From Bacteroides faecis MAJ27 (GTDB lineage: Bacteria; Bacteroidota; Bacteroidia; Bacteroidales; Bacteroidaceae): 64,000 nucleotides of DNA. Below, in pieces: positions 27,313 through 36,839 of this stretch. Both the position numbers and the translations under genes were made by a program. Under the pieces are notes generated by a model. It saw only the letters and a program-made list of their open reading frames with translations, did no database searches and was not told the DNA's origin. Position 1 is the first letter of the stretch; every line of letters starts with the position of its first letter. The stretch covers positions 265,072-329,071 of the forward strand of contig NZ_FNNN01000003.1 in the NCBI RefSeq assembly GCF_900106755.1. Reading direction: 5' to 3'.

Positions 27313-27320
27313 CAAATATA
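27313..27320 (-). promoter_or_regulatory. Candidate -7 box for the SusC/SusD operon
   Basis: TATATTTG on the minus strand, 28 bp before the SusC start and directly after the U-tract of a hairpin terminator, so the capsule transcript can end and a new one begin within 50 bp. Confidence 0.6.
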
Positions 27321-27325
27321 ACAAA

Positions 27326-27361
27326 AAAAGCGAGTATCTGGTTGTGCAGACACTCGCTTTT
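27326..27361 (-). terminator. Terminator between Wzc and SusC genes
   Basis: On the minus strand, AAAAGCGAGTGTCTG (27347-27361) pairs with CAGATACTCGCTTTT (27326-27340), 15 bp with one G-T pair and a 6-nt loop, then seven T in total. Strong intrinsic terminator, read from the capsule side. Confidence 0.8.
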
Positions 27362-27403
27362 CTTCTTTGTATAGGGCAGTACGATTTTATGGTACTCCTG
27401 CAG

Positions 27404-27447
27404 CTTGTCAATCAAATACGGCTTATCATGCTGATATGATTGACAAG
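27404..27447. repeat. 11-bp inverted repeat after Wzc
   Basis: CTTGTCAATCA (27404-27414) and TGATTGACAAG (27437-27447) are perfect inverse copies around a 22-bp spacer. It lies 25 bp after the Wzc stop; possible terminator, or binding site. Confidence 0.5.
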
Positions 27448-27471
27448 TGTTCCTATGATTTATCAGTATTT

Positions 27472-29913
27472 CTATGATTTATTATTTTCCTGACCGTAGC
27501 CATAACCGTAGCCATAGCGCTTACCATATCCATAGTATTTGCCATACTTACCGTAGCCATAATAATAGCCATACTTTCTGCGTTTCAAGTCTACGCCGTT
27601 GATAACGGTACAGATATTAGGCAGTTTCTTTTCTTCGGCAAGTTCGTTGATCAGCGTGTACTCTACCTTGTGAGTATAGTCGGCACGGCAAACGTAGACA
27701 GACAAATCTGCTACACGTCCGATCAGTAAGGTATCGGTAACCATACCTACAGGTGCAGTATCCAAGATCACATAGTCAAAATTCTTCTTCAGTATTTCAA
27801 TGGCTTTGTCCAGTCCGTCACGAGCCAGCAATTCCGTCGGATTAGGAGGAACCGTTCCACCCGGAAGGATGGACAGATTCTTATTGACATCTGAAGGCTG
27901 TACCAGACTCATCAGGTCTGTATCCGGATTTGCCAGGTATAAAGTAATACCTTTCTCCTTCGTCGAAAGGCGGAAGACCTTATTCAGTCCCGGTTTACGA
28001 ATATCAAGTCCCACAATGACTACTTTCTTCCCTAAGAGAGAAAGACTGATCGCCAGATTCGCTGAAATAAACGATTTTCCTTCTCCACTGACCGTAGAAG
28101 TGACCAGTATTACTTTCTTGTCATTCTGCAGCATAAACTGAAGATTGGTACGGATATTTCGGAAGGTCTCGCTCATCAGATTGTTCTGATTCTCAAATAC
28201 GGCAATAGAACCATCCTTCTCGTTCTTTTCGTCTGTCAACGGAATATCGCCGACGATAGGAACGGTGGTCAGCTTTTCAACATCTGCCCGTCCTTCGAGC
28301 CTGAACTTGGTCAGACCAATCAGGTAGATAATGCCTACGGGGATGCCAACGCCCAGTACTAAAGCAATCAGATAAATTATTTTCCGTTTCGGAGATACAG
28401 GGATGTCGTCAGCAATAGCTTCATCAATGATCTTCGCATTGTTTGCGGTAGCTGCAAGGGTTATAGCATTCTCTTCGCGTTTCTGCAAAAGCATCAGATA
28501 TAGTCCGGCCTTGATTTCTTGTTGACGGGCAATACTCACAAACTGCCTTTCTTGTCCCGGAGCATCACTAATACGACGAGAAAAACGATTTGCTTCACGA
28601 TCAAGATCGGCTTTTGTAATCAACATCCCCTGCAATGTACCATCAAGAGTAGCCTGAACATTCGATTTCATAGCACGGATACTCGTATCCAAATTTACAA
28701 TAGCCGGATTATTTTCTGTCGAAGTACGCAATAAACGTTTCCGCTCAACCAACATTTCATTATATCGTTCAATCGTTGCTACTAATGCAGCATCCTGTAA
28801 ACCGACGTTACTTGGTAATACTTCGTATTCATTCCCTCTTATATATTTCCGCAAATCCTCCAGCAGACTGATTTGTGTCCGGTTTTCCACCCTCTTCTTT
28901 TCATATTCCGCATTACCGGTCAAGGCTATTTGAGCCTCACTGGTCAGGTCGGTTATACCGGCATTACGCTTGAAGTTCTCCAGATTCGCTTCCGTATTTC
29001 CAAGCTCCTTCGAGATAATATCAATACGTTCGTCAATGAATTCTGCTGTCTTCTGGGCAATCTCGTTTTTATCGTTATTCGTATTGCGGTTGTACATTTC
29101 CAGCAGTTGGTTGATGAAATCCTGTCCGCGTTGCAGGCTGGAGTTCTTCAGAGATATTACAGCCACTGAGGTAGTTTTAGAGGTCGGCTCAATAGTCAGA
29201 TTCTCACAATATACCCGCGCCACCTTCATCGGCGAATTGATTTTTGCCGTGATACGACGGACATTCTGAGCTGAAGACTCTTCCGTTGTATCTTTATTCG
29301 CCATCAGTGAGTCCGGTGACTGGAAGAATGCCAGGGTACCTTCGTCCATCGGAAAGACAGCAGGAAGTTTCTCAAAATGTTTCTGGTATTCTTTATCACC
29401 AATCGTCACTCCTACGTCCAGACTGCCTTGCGGGTACAATGACATTTCAACAATCATCGGATCGCTCAACTTCTCTGCTTCTTGTGGAGTCAGGCTAACG
29501 ATAACAGGAGAAGTCTTATACATATTCTTGGAAGGGAACTCGTCTTCGTCTGTATATGACACATACAGGTTCAGCTGATTGACAACTTCCTTCACCAATG
29601 TCTTCGAACGCAAGACTTCCAACTCATTGTCTATGTTTTGAGAAGAGCTGATCAAGCCGCTTAACCCCAGTTCTTCCAGTCCTGCCATGCCTCCTGTATT
29701 CCCTCCTTTTTTATCATCTTTGATCAGGACCGTAGCCGATATATTATAGACAGGAGTAGCCATGCGCAAGTATATCCATGCACCGATAAGGCAAACTAAA
29801 ACTGCACCGACAAACCAAGGCCAATGGATGATATATTTGAAAAGCACTTCCTGAATATCTATCTTCTCGTCATCAGCTTCACGTTGTCTTTCGTTTGCAA
29901 ATTCTTCTTTCAT
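27472..29913 (-). CDS. Wzc-type polysaccharide co-polymerase / tyrosine autokinase
   Basis: 813 residues, an inner-membrane capsule chain-length regulator. A Wzz domain with TM1 (WPWFVGAVLVCLIGAWIYL), GNVR-like and coiled-coil parts, TM2 (IIYLIALVLGVGIPVGIIYL), then the BY-kinase domain: Walker A STVSGEGKSFIS, Walker A' VVIVGLDIRKPGL, Walker B YVILDTAPVG. The tail is a Tyr/Gly repeat (YGYYYGYGKYGKYYGYGKRY and onward, about 17 Tyr) as autophosphorylation cluster. It is the last gene of the capsule operon, 12 bp after Wza. Phosphorylation of the Tyr cluster controls polymerisation in related kinases. Confidence 0.94.
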   Translation of the reverse strand: MKEEFANERQREADDEKIDIQEVLFKYIIHWPWFVGAVLVCLIGAWIYLRMATPVYNISATVLIKDDKKGGNTGGMAGLEELGLSGLISSSQNIDNELEVLRSKTLVKEVVNQLNLYVSYTDEDEFPSKNMYKTSPVIVSLTPQEAEKLSDPMIVEMSLYPQGSLDVGVTIGDKEYQKHFEKLPAVFPMDEGTLAFFQSPDSLMANKDTTEESSAQNVRRITAKINSPMKVARVYCENLTIEPTSKTTSVAVISLKNSSLQRGQDFINQLLEMYNRNTNNDKNEIAQKTAEFIDERIDIISKELGNTEANLENFKRNAGITDLTSEAQIALTGNAEYEKKRVENRTQISLLEDLRKYIRGNEYEVLPSNVGLQDAALVATIERYNEMLVERKRLLRTSTENNPAIVNLDTSIRAMKSNVQATLDGTLQGMLITKADLDREANRFSRRISDAPGQERQFVSIARQQEIKAGLYLMLLQKREENAITLAATANNAKIIDEAIADDIPVSPKRKIIYLIALVLGVGIPVGIIYLIGLTKFRLEGRADVEKLTTVPIVGDIPLTDEKNEKDGSIAVFENQNNLMSETFRNIRTNLQFMLQNDKKVILVTSTVSGEGKSFISANLAISLSLLGKKVVIVGLDIRKPGLNKVFRLSTKEKGITLYLANPDTDLMSLVQPSDVNKNLSILPGGTVPPNPTELLARDGLDKAIEILKKNFDYVILDTAPVGMVTDTLLIGRVADLSVYVCRADYTHKVEYTLINELAEEKKLPNICTVINGVDLKRRKYGYYYGYGKYGKYYGYGKRYGYGYGYGQENNKS

Positions 29914-29925
29914 TATTTCAAAACG

Positions 29926-30726
29926 TTATTTTAAGATGTTAAATAATAAGCTGGCTAAAGACACCAGAATGGAGGTAGCGGAGAACCACAGGCTTGTGCT
30001 GTTACCGATATCCGAGTTACGGGCTTTTGCTTTGTTGGGAGTTACATATACGACATCATTCTGTTGCAGCCAATAATATGGAGAAAGAATGGTTTCCGAC
30101 TTATTCAAGTCGAGAGTAATAATTTCCTGCTTACCGGTAGCATCTTCACGAATCAGCTTCACGTTATCGCGTAAGCCATATACCGTCATATCCCCTGCCA
30201 TAGCAAGCGCCTCCAGCAAGTTTACTTTCTCATTAGAAATAGTAAAAGTACCCGGACGGGTTACCTCTCCTATCACCGAAATCTTATAGTTGACCATACG
30301 CACCGTTACGATAGGCGCCTCTTTCATATAAGGTTTCAACTTATCTACAATCATTTGTTCTGCCTGTTTCTTGGTCAATCCACCAAGTTCCAGTTCTCCC
30401 AGCACAGGGAAAGAGATTTTTCCTTTATTATCTACCAGATAGGTTTGCAACACGGGTTGTGTAGTAGCCAAGGTATTGGCCACTGACAAATTCGTCGGAC
30501 TGGCAACCGTCAGATTAAAAGGTGCTGCCAGTTCCGGACTTGTACAGGATACTACGATGGTCAACAGATCTTTAGGCATGATCTTTGCATCGTACAGTTT
30601 TTCTTTCTGCTCTGTTTGATTTATTACTTCTGTATCCTGCAAATAAGGTACTTTCTTGTAGGACTGGCAGGCCGTGAACAGAAAAGGCAGTAACACTACA
30701 AAAATCAATTTACTCAATATTCTCAT
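29926..30726 (-). CDS. Wza-like polysaccharide export lipoprotein
   Basis: 266 residues: lipobox FLFTACQS, Cys about residue 20, then the PES domain (YDAKIMPKDLLTIVVSCTSP; FPVLGELELGGLTKKQAEQM) and an SLBB domain (ISVIGEVTRPGTFTISNEKV, LLEALAMAGD), and a short C-terminal hydrophobic helix (WFSATSILVSLASLLFNI). It would form the outer-membrane channel for capsule with the adjoining Wzc. Smaller than E. coli Wza, as usual in Bacteroides. Confidence 0.94.
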   Translation of the reverse strand: MRILSKLIFVVLLPFLFTACQSYKKVPYLQDTEVINQTEQKEKLYDAKIMPKDLLTIVVSCTSPELAAPFNLTVASPTNLSVANTLATTQPVLQTYLVDNKGKISFPVLGELELGGLTKKQAEQMIVDKLKPYMKEAPIVTVRMVNYKISVIGEVTRPGTFTISNEKVNLLEALAMAGDMTVYGLRDNVKLIREDATGKQEIITLDLNKSETILSPYYWLQQNDVVYVTPNKAKARNSDIGNSTSLWFSATSILVSLASLLFNILK

Positions 30727-30790
30727 AACTGTGATGAATTAGATATCTATTCTTTTATTTTTTGTTGTTTAGATTATTTTGTCAACAAGC

Positions 30791-30855
30791 TTTCATGCAT
30801 CATTAATCTGCAGATATTCATGTACTATCATCTGTCTGCAGATTTTCATGCATCT
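30791..30855. repeat. Paired direct repeats upstream of wza
   Basis: TCTGCAGATATTCATG (30807-30822) recurs at 30835-30850 with one mismatch, and TTTCATGCATC occurs at 30791-30801 and 30845-30855. They are in the 136-bp gap between the initiating transferase and wza, which holds no gene; possibly regulatory or a fossil duplication. Confidence 0.55.
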
Positions 30856-30862
30856 CTATTTC

Positions 30863-32269
30863 TTAATACGCTTCCTTTTCTCCGTGGACAGCATTATATA
30901 CGGTTTTATAGATTATATACAGGTCAAGCATAAATGTCCAATGTTCAATATACCATATGTCACGACTCACACGACCTTCCATCTGCCAAAGTTCTTTTGT
31001 CTCGCCGCGATATCCGGTCACTTGTGCCCAACCGGTAATTCCGGGTTTCACAAAATGGCGGACCATGAACTTATTAATCACCTGTGCGTATTCTTCTGTA
31101 TGCTTCAGCATATGAGGACGAGGGCCGACAACGGACATATCTCCTTTCAGGACATTGATAAACTGAGGCAGTTCATCAATGCTCGTCTTACGGATAAACT
31201 CGCCAATACGTGTTTTACGAGGATCATTTGCTGTAGCCTGAAGAATATCACACTGCGCATTCACCTTCATAGAACGGAATTTATAGCACCAGAACTCACG
31301 TCCGTCTTCGCCGCTGCGTTTTTGTTTAAAGAAGATGGGGCCCGGCGAGCTAAGTTTGATAGCTATCCCTACGATTATATAAACTAAAGGAAAAATAGTA
31401 CACAGGAATACCGATGAGGATATGATATCAAAGATGCGTTTTAAAACACGATTCTCACGAAGTTCCAATGGTTCGCGGCGGATAGATAACACGGGAACAT
31501 TGCCCAGCAATTCAAAATACATCCTCCGTTTCAAATAGTTACGAACGTTGGGCACACTAAAAAAACGCACCAAGTGGTTCTCGCAATAATTAATGAGCGG
31601 AACAATCTCCGCACTTCGCACGGAAGGGAGACTGCAATAGAGTTGTGCTATCTTGCCTGCATTTTGTTCCAGATATTCAACAGCTTCTTTCGGTTGCCCC
31701 AAATATGCAACTTCTTCCGGATAGCAGCCGGAAGGAGAATCTTCAAAATATCCCATCACACGATAACCGGAAGTAGGATCGTCCGTCATTGAATGATAAA
31801 GTTCCTGCATATTCTCGTGACTGCCGACGAGTACAACCATACGGACATTTCCCCCTTTTTCACGATAAAGCTCCAAGAAATAACGAAATGCAAGACGGTA
31901 GCAAATTAAGATGACCAGCAAAGCTACATAATACAATCCAAATAACCGTGAACGGAAAAATTCAAAATGAAAAAGTGACAAAAAGCAAATGGAAAACAAA
32001 ACAAAAGGAACCATGTTGCGAAGCACACGGATCATGATCTGCTCCGGACGAACTACCGGATGATGCAAAATTACTCCTGACTGAATATTACATACCAAAT
32101 AGCACAAACTCAACAGCACCATTCCCTGATAAAGGGAAGAAGAAACTCCTGAATAGAACCGGGTTCCAAAAATTAGTTCAAATCCCCACAACAGCAAGTT
32201 CAATAAAAGAACATCTCCTAAAAGGACAATGAATTTTAGGACTTTATTAAAACGTTGGACTTCCTGCAT
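30863..32269 (-). CDS. Undecaprenyl-phosphate sugar-1-phosphate transferase (WcaJ/CpsE-like)
   Basis: 468 residues, polyisoprenyl-phosphate hexose-1-phosphate transferase that starts capsule repeat-unit synthesis on the lipid carrier. Four N-terminal TM segments (VLLNLLLWGFELIF onward), a CoA-binding-like domain (MVVLVGSHENMQELYHSM), then a TM and the catalytic bacterial sugar transferase domain (IAIKLSSPGPIFFKQKRSGE, CYKFRSMKVN, TSIDELPQFINVLKGDMS, VVGPRPH). The last 40 residues are conserved (KPGITGWAQVTGYRG). The sugar cannot be decided; glucose or galactose are most common. Confidence 0.93.
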   Translation of the reverse strand: MQEVQRFNKVLKFIVLLGDVLLLNLLLWGFELIFGTRFYSGVSSSLYQGMVLLSLCYLVCNIQSGVILHHPVVRPEQIMIRVLRNMVPFVLFSICFLSLFHFEFFRSRLFGLYYVALLVILICYRLAFRYFLELYREKGGNVRMVVLVGSHENMQELYHSMTDDPTSGYRVMGYFEDSPSGCYPEEVAYLGQPKEAVEYLEQNAGKIAQLYCSLPSVRSAEIVPLINYCENHLVRFFSVPNVRNYLKRRMYFELLGNVPVLSIRREPLELRENRVLKRIFDIISSSVFLCTIFPLVYIIVGIAIKLSSPGPIFFKQKRSGEDGREFWCYKFRSMKVNAQCDILQATANDPRKTRIGEFIRKTSIDELPQFINVLKGDMSVVGPRPHMLKHTEEYAQVINKFMVRHFVKPGITGWAQVTGYRGETKELWQMEGRVSRDIWYIEHWTFMLDLYIIYKTVYNAVHGEKEAY

Positions 32270-32337
32270 AAATTATTCATTTATATATTGACTAATGATA
32301 TTTTAGATTTTACACCTGCATATTAGACAGTAAACGT

Positions 32338-33468
32338 TTAGGAATTCCGTTCATATCCATCCACTGAATTTATTTGAGCTAAATAGAAACTCTGCATTCT
32401 TAATGCTTCACTCTTAGAGTCAAAACCATTTATCTTCACTTCAGCTGCATAACTCCTGCGTTTAGGCATATAATCTTCAACCACTTTAACTATTTTATCA
32501 GCCCATATAACCGGAGATTCTTCTAATCCAATGTAATGTGCAAGTTCGGATGCCGTTGTCTCCTCAGTGATATTCTTAGAAAAAAAAATAGGAAGTCCTG
32601 CACATTGTGCCTCTATCCCTACAACAGGCATTCCTTCATATAAACTGGGCAATAAGAAAGTATCAAAAGCATTATAAAACTGGTTTATATCATCCCTGCG
32701 CCCTAAATTCATAACTCTGTCAGTAATCCCATAACTCTGAATCCGATCATGCATTTCATTCTCCAACTCTCCAAATCCGATCATTACCAGAGTTGCATTT
32801 TCCTGTTTTTTTGTAATTTCATTGAAAATATCTATTAGGAATAATGGATTTTTCTGTGGAACATATCTACCAATAAACCCATATATCACTTTATTTTCCC
32901 AGCCAAACTTCTTTCGGGTACTTTCTCTAAGTTTGTCATCAAAAGCATTAGTATCTGCATTAATCACTGTCTTAAATATACTTACCTCTCCTTTATCATA
33001 AGTCTTCTTACCAAATTGCCAAATGCCACAATCTATAGAATTAGCCATATAACAATTTGCAAACCAATGAGAAAAAGGACGTAAGGCATACTTTATGAGT
33101 GTTTTCTTTTCATTTTTATCACCTTTCGATATACTTTCGGATATCCTCACTTTAACTCCGGCTATTCTACCCAAAAACATAGGAAATATATTGAGCGTAT
33201 TATCAAAAGCATGCATCACTTCATACTTATTCTCCTTCAGAATCTTATATGTATCCTTCAAATGTGTAATAAGATTCTTATATGGTGCCACCTTATATAC
33301 TCTCCCACCCAAAGCTTTGATTTCTTCTTCGGGAATACCATTTGAATCTGAATCGCAGATAAAATCATATTGCACTTTTGTACGATCTATATGACGATAG
33401 TATTCCATTATTAGATTACGTTTACCGCCCGAGTGCAATACACCGGCTATTACAGCTATCCTTAACAT
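32338..33468 (-). CDS. Glycosyltransferase, GT4-like (GT-B fold)
   Basis: 376 residues. The N-terminal part begins LRIAVIAGVLHSGGKRNLIM, with a G-G nucleotide-loop pattern; the C-terminal GT-B half reads IYGFIGRYVPQKNPLFLIDI, LVMIGFGELENEM, and the donor-binding LLPSLYEGMPVVGIEAQCAG (E-x7-E). It transfers one capsule sugar at the cytoplasmic face of the membrane. It lies 4 bp after the SDR gene; the linkage is unknown. Confidence 0.9.
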   Translation of the reverse strand: MLRIAVIAGVLHSGGKRNLIMEYYRHIDRTKVQYDFICDSDSNGIPEEEIKALGGRVYKVAPYKNLITHLKDTYKILKENKYEVMHAFDNTLNIFPMFLGRIAGVKVRISESISKGDKNEKKTLIKYALRPFSHWFANCYMANSIDCGIWQFGKKTYDKGEVSIFKTVINADTNAFDDKLRESTRKKFGWENKVIYGFIGRYVPQKNPLFLIDIFNEITKKQENATLVMIGFGELENEMHDRIQSYGITDRVMNLGRRDDINQFYNAFDTFLLPSLYEGMPVVGIEAQCAGLPIFFSKNITEETTASELAHYIGLEESPVIWADKIVKVVEDYMPKRRSYAAEVKINGFDSKSEALRMQSFYLAQINSVDGYERNS

Positions 33469-33472
33469 AGTA

Positions 33473-34396
33473 TTATATCTTTATTGATTCATGATAGAAT
33501 GAAGAAATACCATCCAACATTGGCGTCAAAGTCACATCTACAAACTGTTTCATTTTTTCTATATCAAGAACCATATTGGAAACATCTACAGGACGCGCAT
33601 TTTTATACTCAATTTTAAAATCTGCCTTTGAAATGATTTTCAAAAAGGCAAGTACATCATTCACAGAAAACCCTCTCCCACTTCCCAAATTGATTGTTTC
33701 ATTACAAACATCCTTATTTATCAGTTGATAAAAGATATTAGCGAGATCTTCTATATAGATATAGTCACGAATGGCAGAACCATCTCCCCACACTTCTACA
33801 GGTTTATTTTCTATAATTTTACCTATAGCCACTGCTACTAATCCTTGTTTTCCATACAGATTTTGCCCATGACCATAAGGATTGGAAGGTCTCACAATGA
33901 GAAATTTTAGCTTCTGAGTTCTATTCTTAAACAAAATACTATTTTCCATCATTTGCTTTGACCATCCATAATAGGATATTGGTTCCATGCTATCTGTTTC
34001 TACAAATGGTTGAAATGTTGTTCTGTTACCATAAATTGTCCCTCCCGAGGAAAAATAGACAAACTTAATGTCTTCATTAGCACAGAATTCCATCAGTTCA
34101 ATAGAAGGAAATATAACATTCTTAAATTCACCGATATAGTCATCATAGGTACTGCCGGGAATCAATGTTGACACTAAATGCACCACCACTTCTATCTTAT
34201 TGGTCAAAAGAATATTCTTCACTTCATTTATATTGCTCAAAGAACTTCTAAAGACTGTCAAATTATAATCTTTAAGTCTTGATATATCAGCAAACTCTGG
34301 TTCCAAAATAAATACTGAATGCTTTTCATCAGAAATAAAACGCTTCACCAAACTAGATCCTATAAAACCTGCTCCCCCGATAAATAATATATTCAT
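33473..34396 (-). CDS. NAD-dependent epimerase/dehydratase (extended SDR)
   Basis: 307 residues. Rossmann motif ILFIGGAGFIGSSLVKRF, SSGGTIYG, the active-site YYGWSK (Tyr-x3-Lys), NPYGHGQNLYG substrate loop, WGDGSAIRDYIYIEDLA. It is related to UDP-glucose 4-epimerase (GalE) and likely makes a nucleotide sugar for the capsule, UDP-Gal or a uronate being possible; substrate not assigned. Confidence 0.9.
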   Translation of the reverse strand: MNILFIGGAGFIGSSLVKRFISDEKHSVFILEPEFADISRLKDYNLTVFRSSLSNINEVKNILLTNKIEVVVHLVSTLIPGSTYDDYIGEFKNVIFPSIELMEFCANEDIKFVYFSSGGTIYGNRTTFQPFVETDSMEPISYYGWSKQMMENSILFKNRTQKLKFLIVRPSNPYGHGQNLYGKQGLVAVAIGKIIENKPVEVWGDGSAIRDYIYIEDLANIFYQLINKDVCNETINLGSGRGFSVNDVLAFLKIISKADFKIEYKNARPVDVSNMVLDIEKMKQFVDVTLTPMLDGISSFYHESIKI

Positions 34397-34432
34397 AAAA
34401 TTGTATTTTTATTCTCCAAGTCTTTGCTGTAG

Positions 34433-35644
34433 CTATCTTTTAATTTCCCGATTCCCATTAATCGCTTTGAATATTTTTTTTATATATTTATACAATCCCA
34501 AGCGAGCAGTCCACAGGCGAGCTTGCTTTTCCAAACGATGTCGTAAGGTTACAGGAAAATATTTATGGAAACAAACTTCTGCATCCAGCAGATTTAAATC
34601 GACAAAAAAGGCTTCACGTTTAGGATTCATGCTAACGGAATGAAACATTTCTTTCACTCCTTCTACAGCCTTGTTTGAATTTATTTCCAGTACTTTCAAC
34701 TGAGAACTGGATTCTTTCAATATAATATTGGCTAAATCTGAATGAGCTAAGATACGAGTTACCCCTTTGTCATTATCCAATTCCTTACTGAACTTGTCAA
34801 CATCGAAACAATCCCATATTGTAAAATCTGTATTACGATAACGTTTTTTAAATGCACATTGATAACAACTAGGACGAACACTCATGTTAGCAAAAAAAGC
34901 ACGCATCATAATATCTGTATCAATTCCCTCATGATACTCTATAGAATCATTACATCCAATAATAGACATAGTTGAATATTTATATCCATAATATTTATCT
35001 CTAAACAATATATTCGTAAATTCAGATCCTATTTTCTTTTTTTGTGCTTCCAAATATTTTCGATAAACTAATGGAGATGGACAAGCATGACAGACTACGT
35101 CTACCGTAACCAAATTCTCATATGGCTTTCTCAAAAAAGAAAACAATCCCTCCAACTGGCAAGGAGTACCACTGAATAAAACACACTTTCCTTCCATAAG
35201 AAACTGTTTCGCTTCCTTGTATGTGTTACCTATTCTGCTCTGTACATATTTGCTATTACGAAACATTCTCAAATCTTCATAACAATTAGCCCACTGATGC
35301 ACCACCTCAAAATCAGTGCTGAAACCTGCACCACAAACAACACCTCCTCTATCAAGCACCCATCTAGCAATAGCCGTAAATGCGCCGCCAGAAGTACTTT
35401 CACGTAATACCTGCTCATTTTTATGCTGTACCAAGTATGCCCTTTGTTCCTTCTCAACATCTGGTTGTACATGAATCACAGGGCAAACGACCTCACATAA
35501 TCCACACTCTATACATGTATTCTCATCTGCAGCCGGATAAAGAAAACCTTCATCGTCTTCACACATGGTTATGCAATGCTTCGGACATACAGACGCACAG
35601 GCTGAACAGCCACAACACGAGCACTTATCTTTAATAGTTATCAT
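34433..35644 (-). CDS. FrhB-like (F420H2 dehydrogenase beta) iron-sulfur protein
   Basis: 403 residues. Two [4Fe-4S] motifs at the N-terminus (CSCCGCSACASVCP and CIECGLCEVVCP), then FrhB/FdhB N- and C-terminal domains (LRESTSGGAFTAIARWVLDR, VLFSGTPCQLEGLFSFL, YPCSPLVYRKYL-like VCHACPSPLVYRKYLEAQKK, RPSCYQCAFKKRYR). Bacteroides makes no F420, and members in capsule loci commonly adjoin pyruvyltransferases; the 14-bp overlap with such a gene here fits. A redox step on sugar or acyl group is suspected; activity unproven. Confidence 0.88.
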   Translation of the reverse strand: MITIKDKCSCCGCSACASVCPKHCITMCEDDEGFLYPAADENTCIECGLCEVVCPVIHVQPDVEKEQRAYLVQHKNEQVLRESTSGGAFTAIARWVLDRGGVVCGAGFSTDFEVVHQWANCYEDLRMFRNSKYVQSRIGNTYKEAKQFLMEGKCVLFSGTPCQLEGLFSFLRKPYENLVTVDVVCHACPSPLVYRKYLEAQKKKIGSEFTNILFRDKYYGYKYSTMSIIGCNDSIEYHEGIDTDIMMRAFFANMSVRPSCYQCAFKKRYRNTDFTIWDCFDVDKFSKELDNDKGVTRILAHSDLANIILKESSSQLKVLEINSNKAVEGVKEMFHSVSMNPKREAFFVDLNLLDAEVCFHKYFPVTLRHRLEKQARLWTARLGLYKYIKKIFKAINGNREIKR

Positions 35645-36830
35645 AATTTATACCCGATTGGAACAAAGCCTCTTTTATATATTGTTTGGTGAATTCTCTT
35701 AATGTTTCTAATTTTCTATGTATCTTTATATAATCAATCTGCATTAACATACACTTCTCCACGTCTTCATCCGCTTTTAAAAGTCTTTCCTCTAATCCTA
35801 CCAACGAAAGCAATGAGTACAAACGACCATTTGTAGAAACAATGCCATCATTATTATACCGCCTGAAAGTAAAGAACCGTTTCCCATACAACAAAGAAAA
35901 TACAGACGAATGAAACGAATCTGTAAACACATACTCCGCATCCCGAATCAACTGTACGAACTCTGCAGGACCGACATTATAGGGAGTATAATCTGGAAAT
36001 CCTACATCGCTTTTTATATACTCATCGCAATGCTGTAGCTGCACAATCTTATAACCAGTTTTCTCCTTGAAACGTTTCACAAAATCCCGCTGCTCTGGAT
36101 TGTTGCCGAGAAAATAACAAAACAGATAGGGCTCCTTAACAAAATGTTCCTTCTTTGTGATACCATCCCATTCTTCGGCGGCGAAAAGGATAGTCGGATC
36201 ACAAACCACAGGGATTTCTCTTCCCGTAAGTTCTTTCACTATTTTCTGTCCGCTTAATTCACGTACGGAGCAAAAATCCAGCCGCTTCAGAAATTTCGCA
36301 GCTTTCTGCGCCTGTCGTTTAGGAAGTCTTGCTATACCAAAACTAGTAGCTAAAGCTATCTTAGGCACATTGTCAGGAACAAAATTCAACGTATAGTAAT
36401 TAGCCTCAATATTTGAAGGTAACCACAACTGGTCACTGCCTACTATAAAAGCCGCATATTCGTGCGCAGCATTGGCAAGCTCTTGCTTCGAGTTGTAAAC
36501 CTCAGAAATATGGAATTTAGTTTGGCTGAAGCTCTTGAACATTTCTTTACGTAAAGCCATGCTATCCCGATATTCCTTCCCCTTAGTATAGATAGCTGTC
36601 ATTTTTTTCACCGTTGCCCACTTATCTTTTACTGTATTAATATCCCATATTCTGCTCAAGAAATAACGATATTTCGCTTTATTAATCTCACTTTGCAACC
36701 CATCTATGCAGATTGTTACATTTTCTACTTTCATCTTATCAAATAGTAACTGGGTAGCATATGCCTGCAACTGACTCCCATAATTGGGTTGAAAATAGCA
36801 AGTGACAAGAGCTAGTTTTTTATTAGTCAT
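35631..36830 (-). CDS. Polysaccharide pyruvyl transferase family protein (CsaB/WcaK-like)
   Basis: 399 residues. Features include the opening LALVTCYFQPNYGSQLQAYA, FIVGSDQLWLPSNIEANYYT, LPKRQAQKAAKFLKRLDFCS, VRELSGQKIV and the C-terminal YVFTDSFHSSVFSLLYGKRF (the SxHS PEP-binding signature). Such enzymes add ketal-linked pyruvate from PEP to a sugar, giving negative charge. It is the second such gene in the locus; its start (36830) is 9 bp downstream of the GT2 gene and its end overlaps the FrhB-like gene by 14 bp. Substrate not assigned. Confidence 0.9.
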   Translation of the reverse strand: MTNKKLALVTCYFQPNYGSQLQAYATQLLFDKMKVENVTICIDGLQSEINKAKYRYFLSRIWDINTVKDKWATVKKMTAIYTKGKEYRDSMALRKEMFKSFSQTKFHISEVYNSKQELANAAHEYAAFIVGSDQLWLPSNIEANYYTLNFVPDNVPKIALATSFGIARLPKRQAQKAAKFLKRLDFCSVRELSGQKIVKELTGREIPVVCDPTILFAAEEWDGITKKEHFVKEPYLFCYFLGNNPEQRDFVKRFKEKTGYKIVQLQHCDEYIKSDVGFPDYTPYNVGPAEFVQLIRDAEYVFTDSFHSSVFSLLYGKRFFTFRRYNNDGIVSTNGRLYSLLSLVGLEERLLKADEDVEKCMLMQIDYIKIHRKLETLREFTKQYIKEALFQSGINYDNY

Positions 36831-36839
36831 ACTGATATA

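Noticed and set aside
24538..27411. Longer SusC starting at 27411
   Set aside because: Its 42 extra residues would precede a normal signal peptide and cross the terminator hairpin and -7 box; start at 27285 is better.
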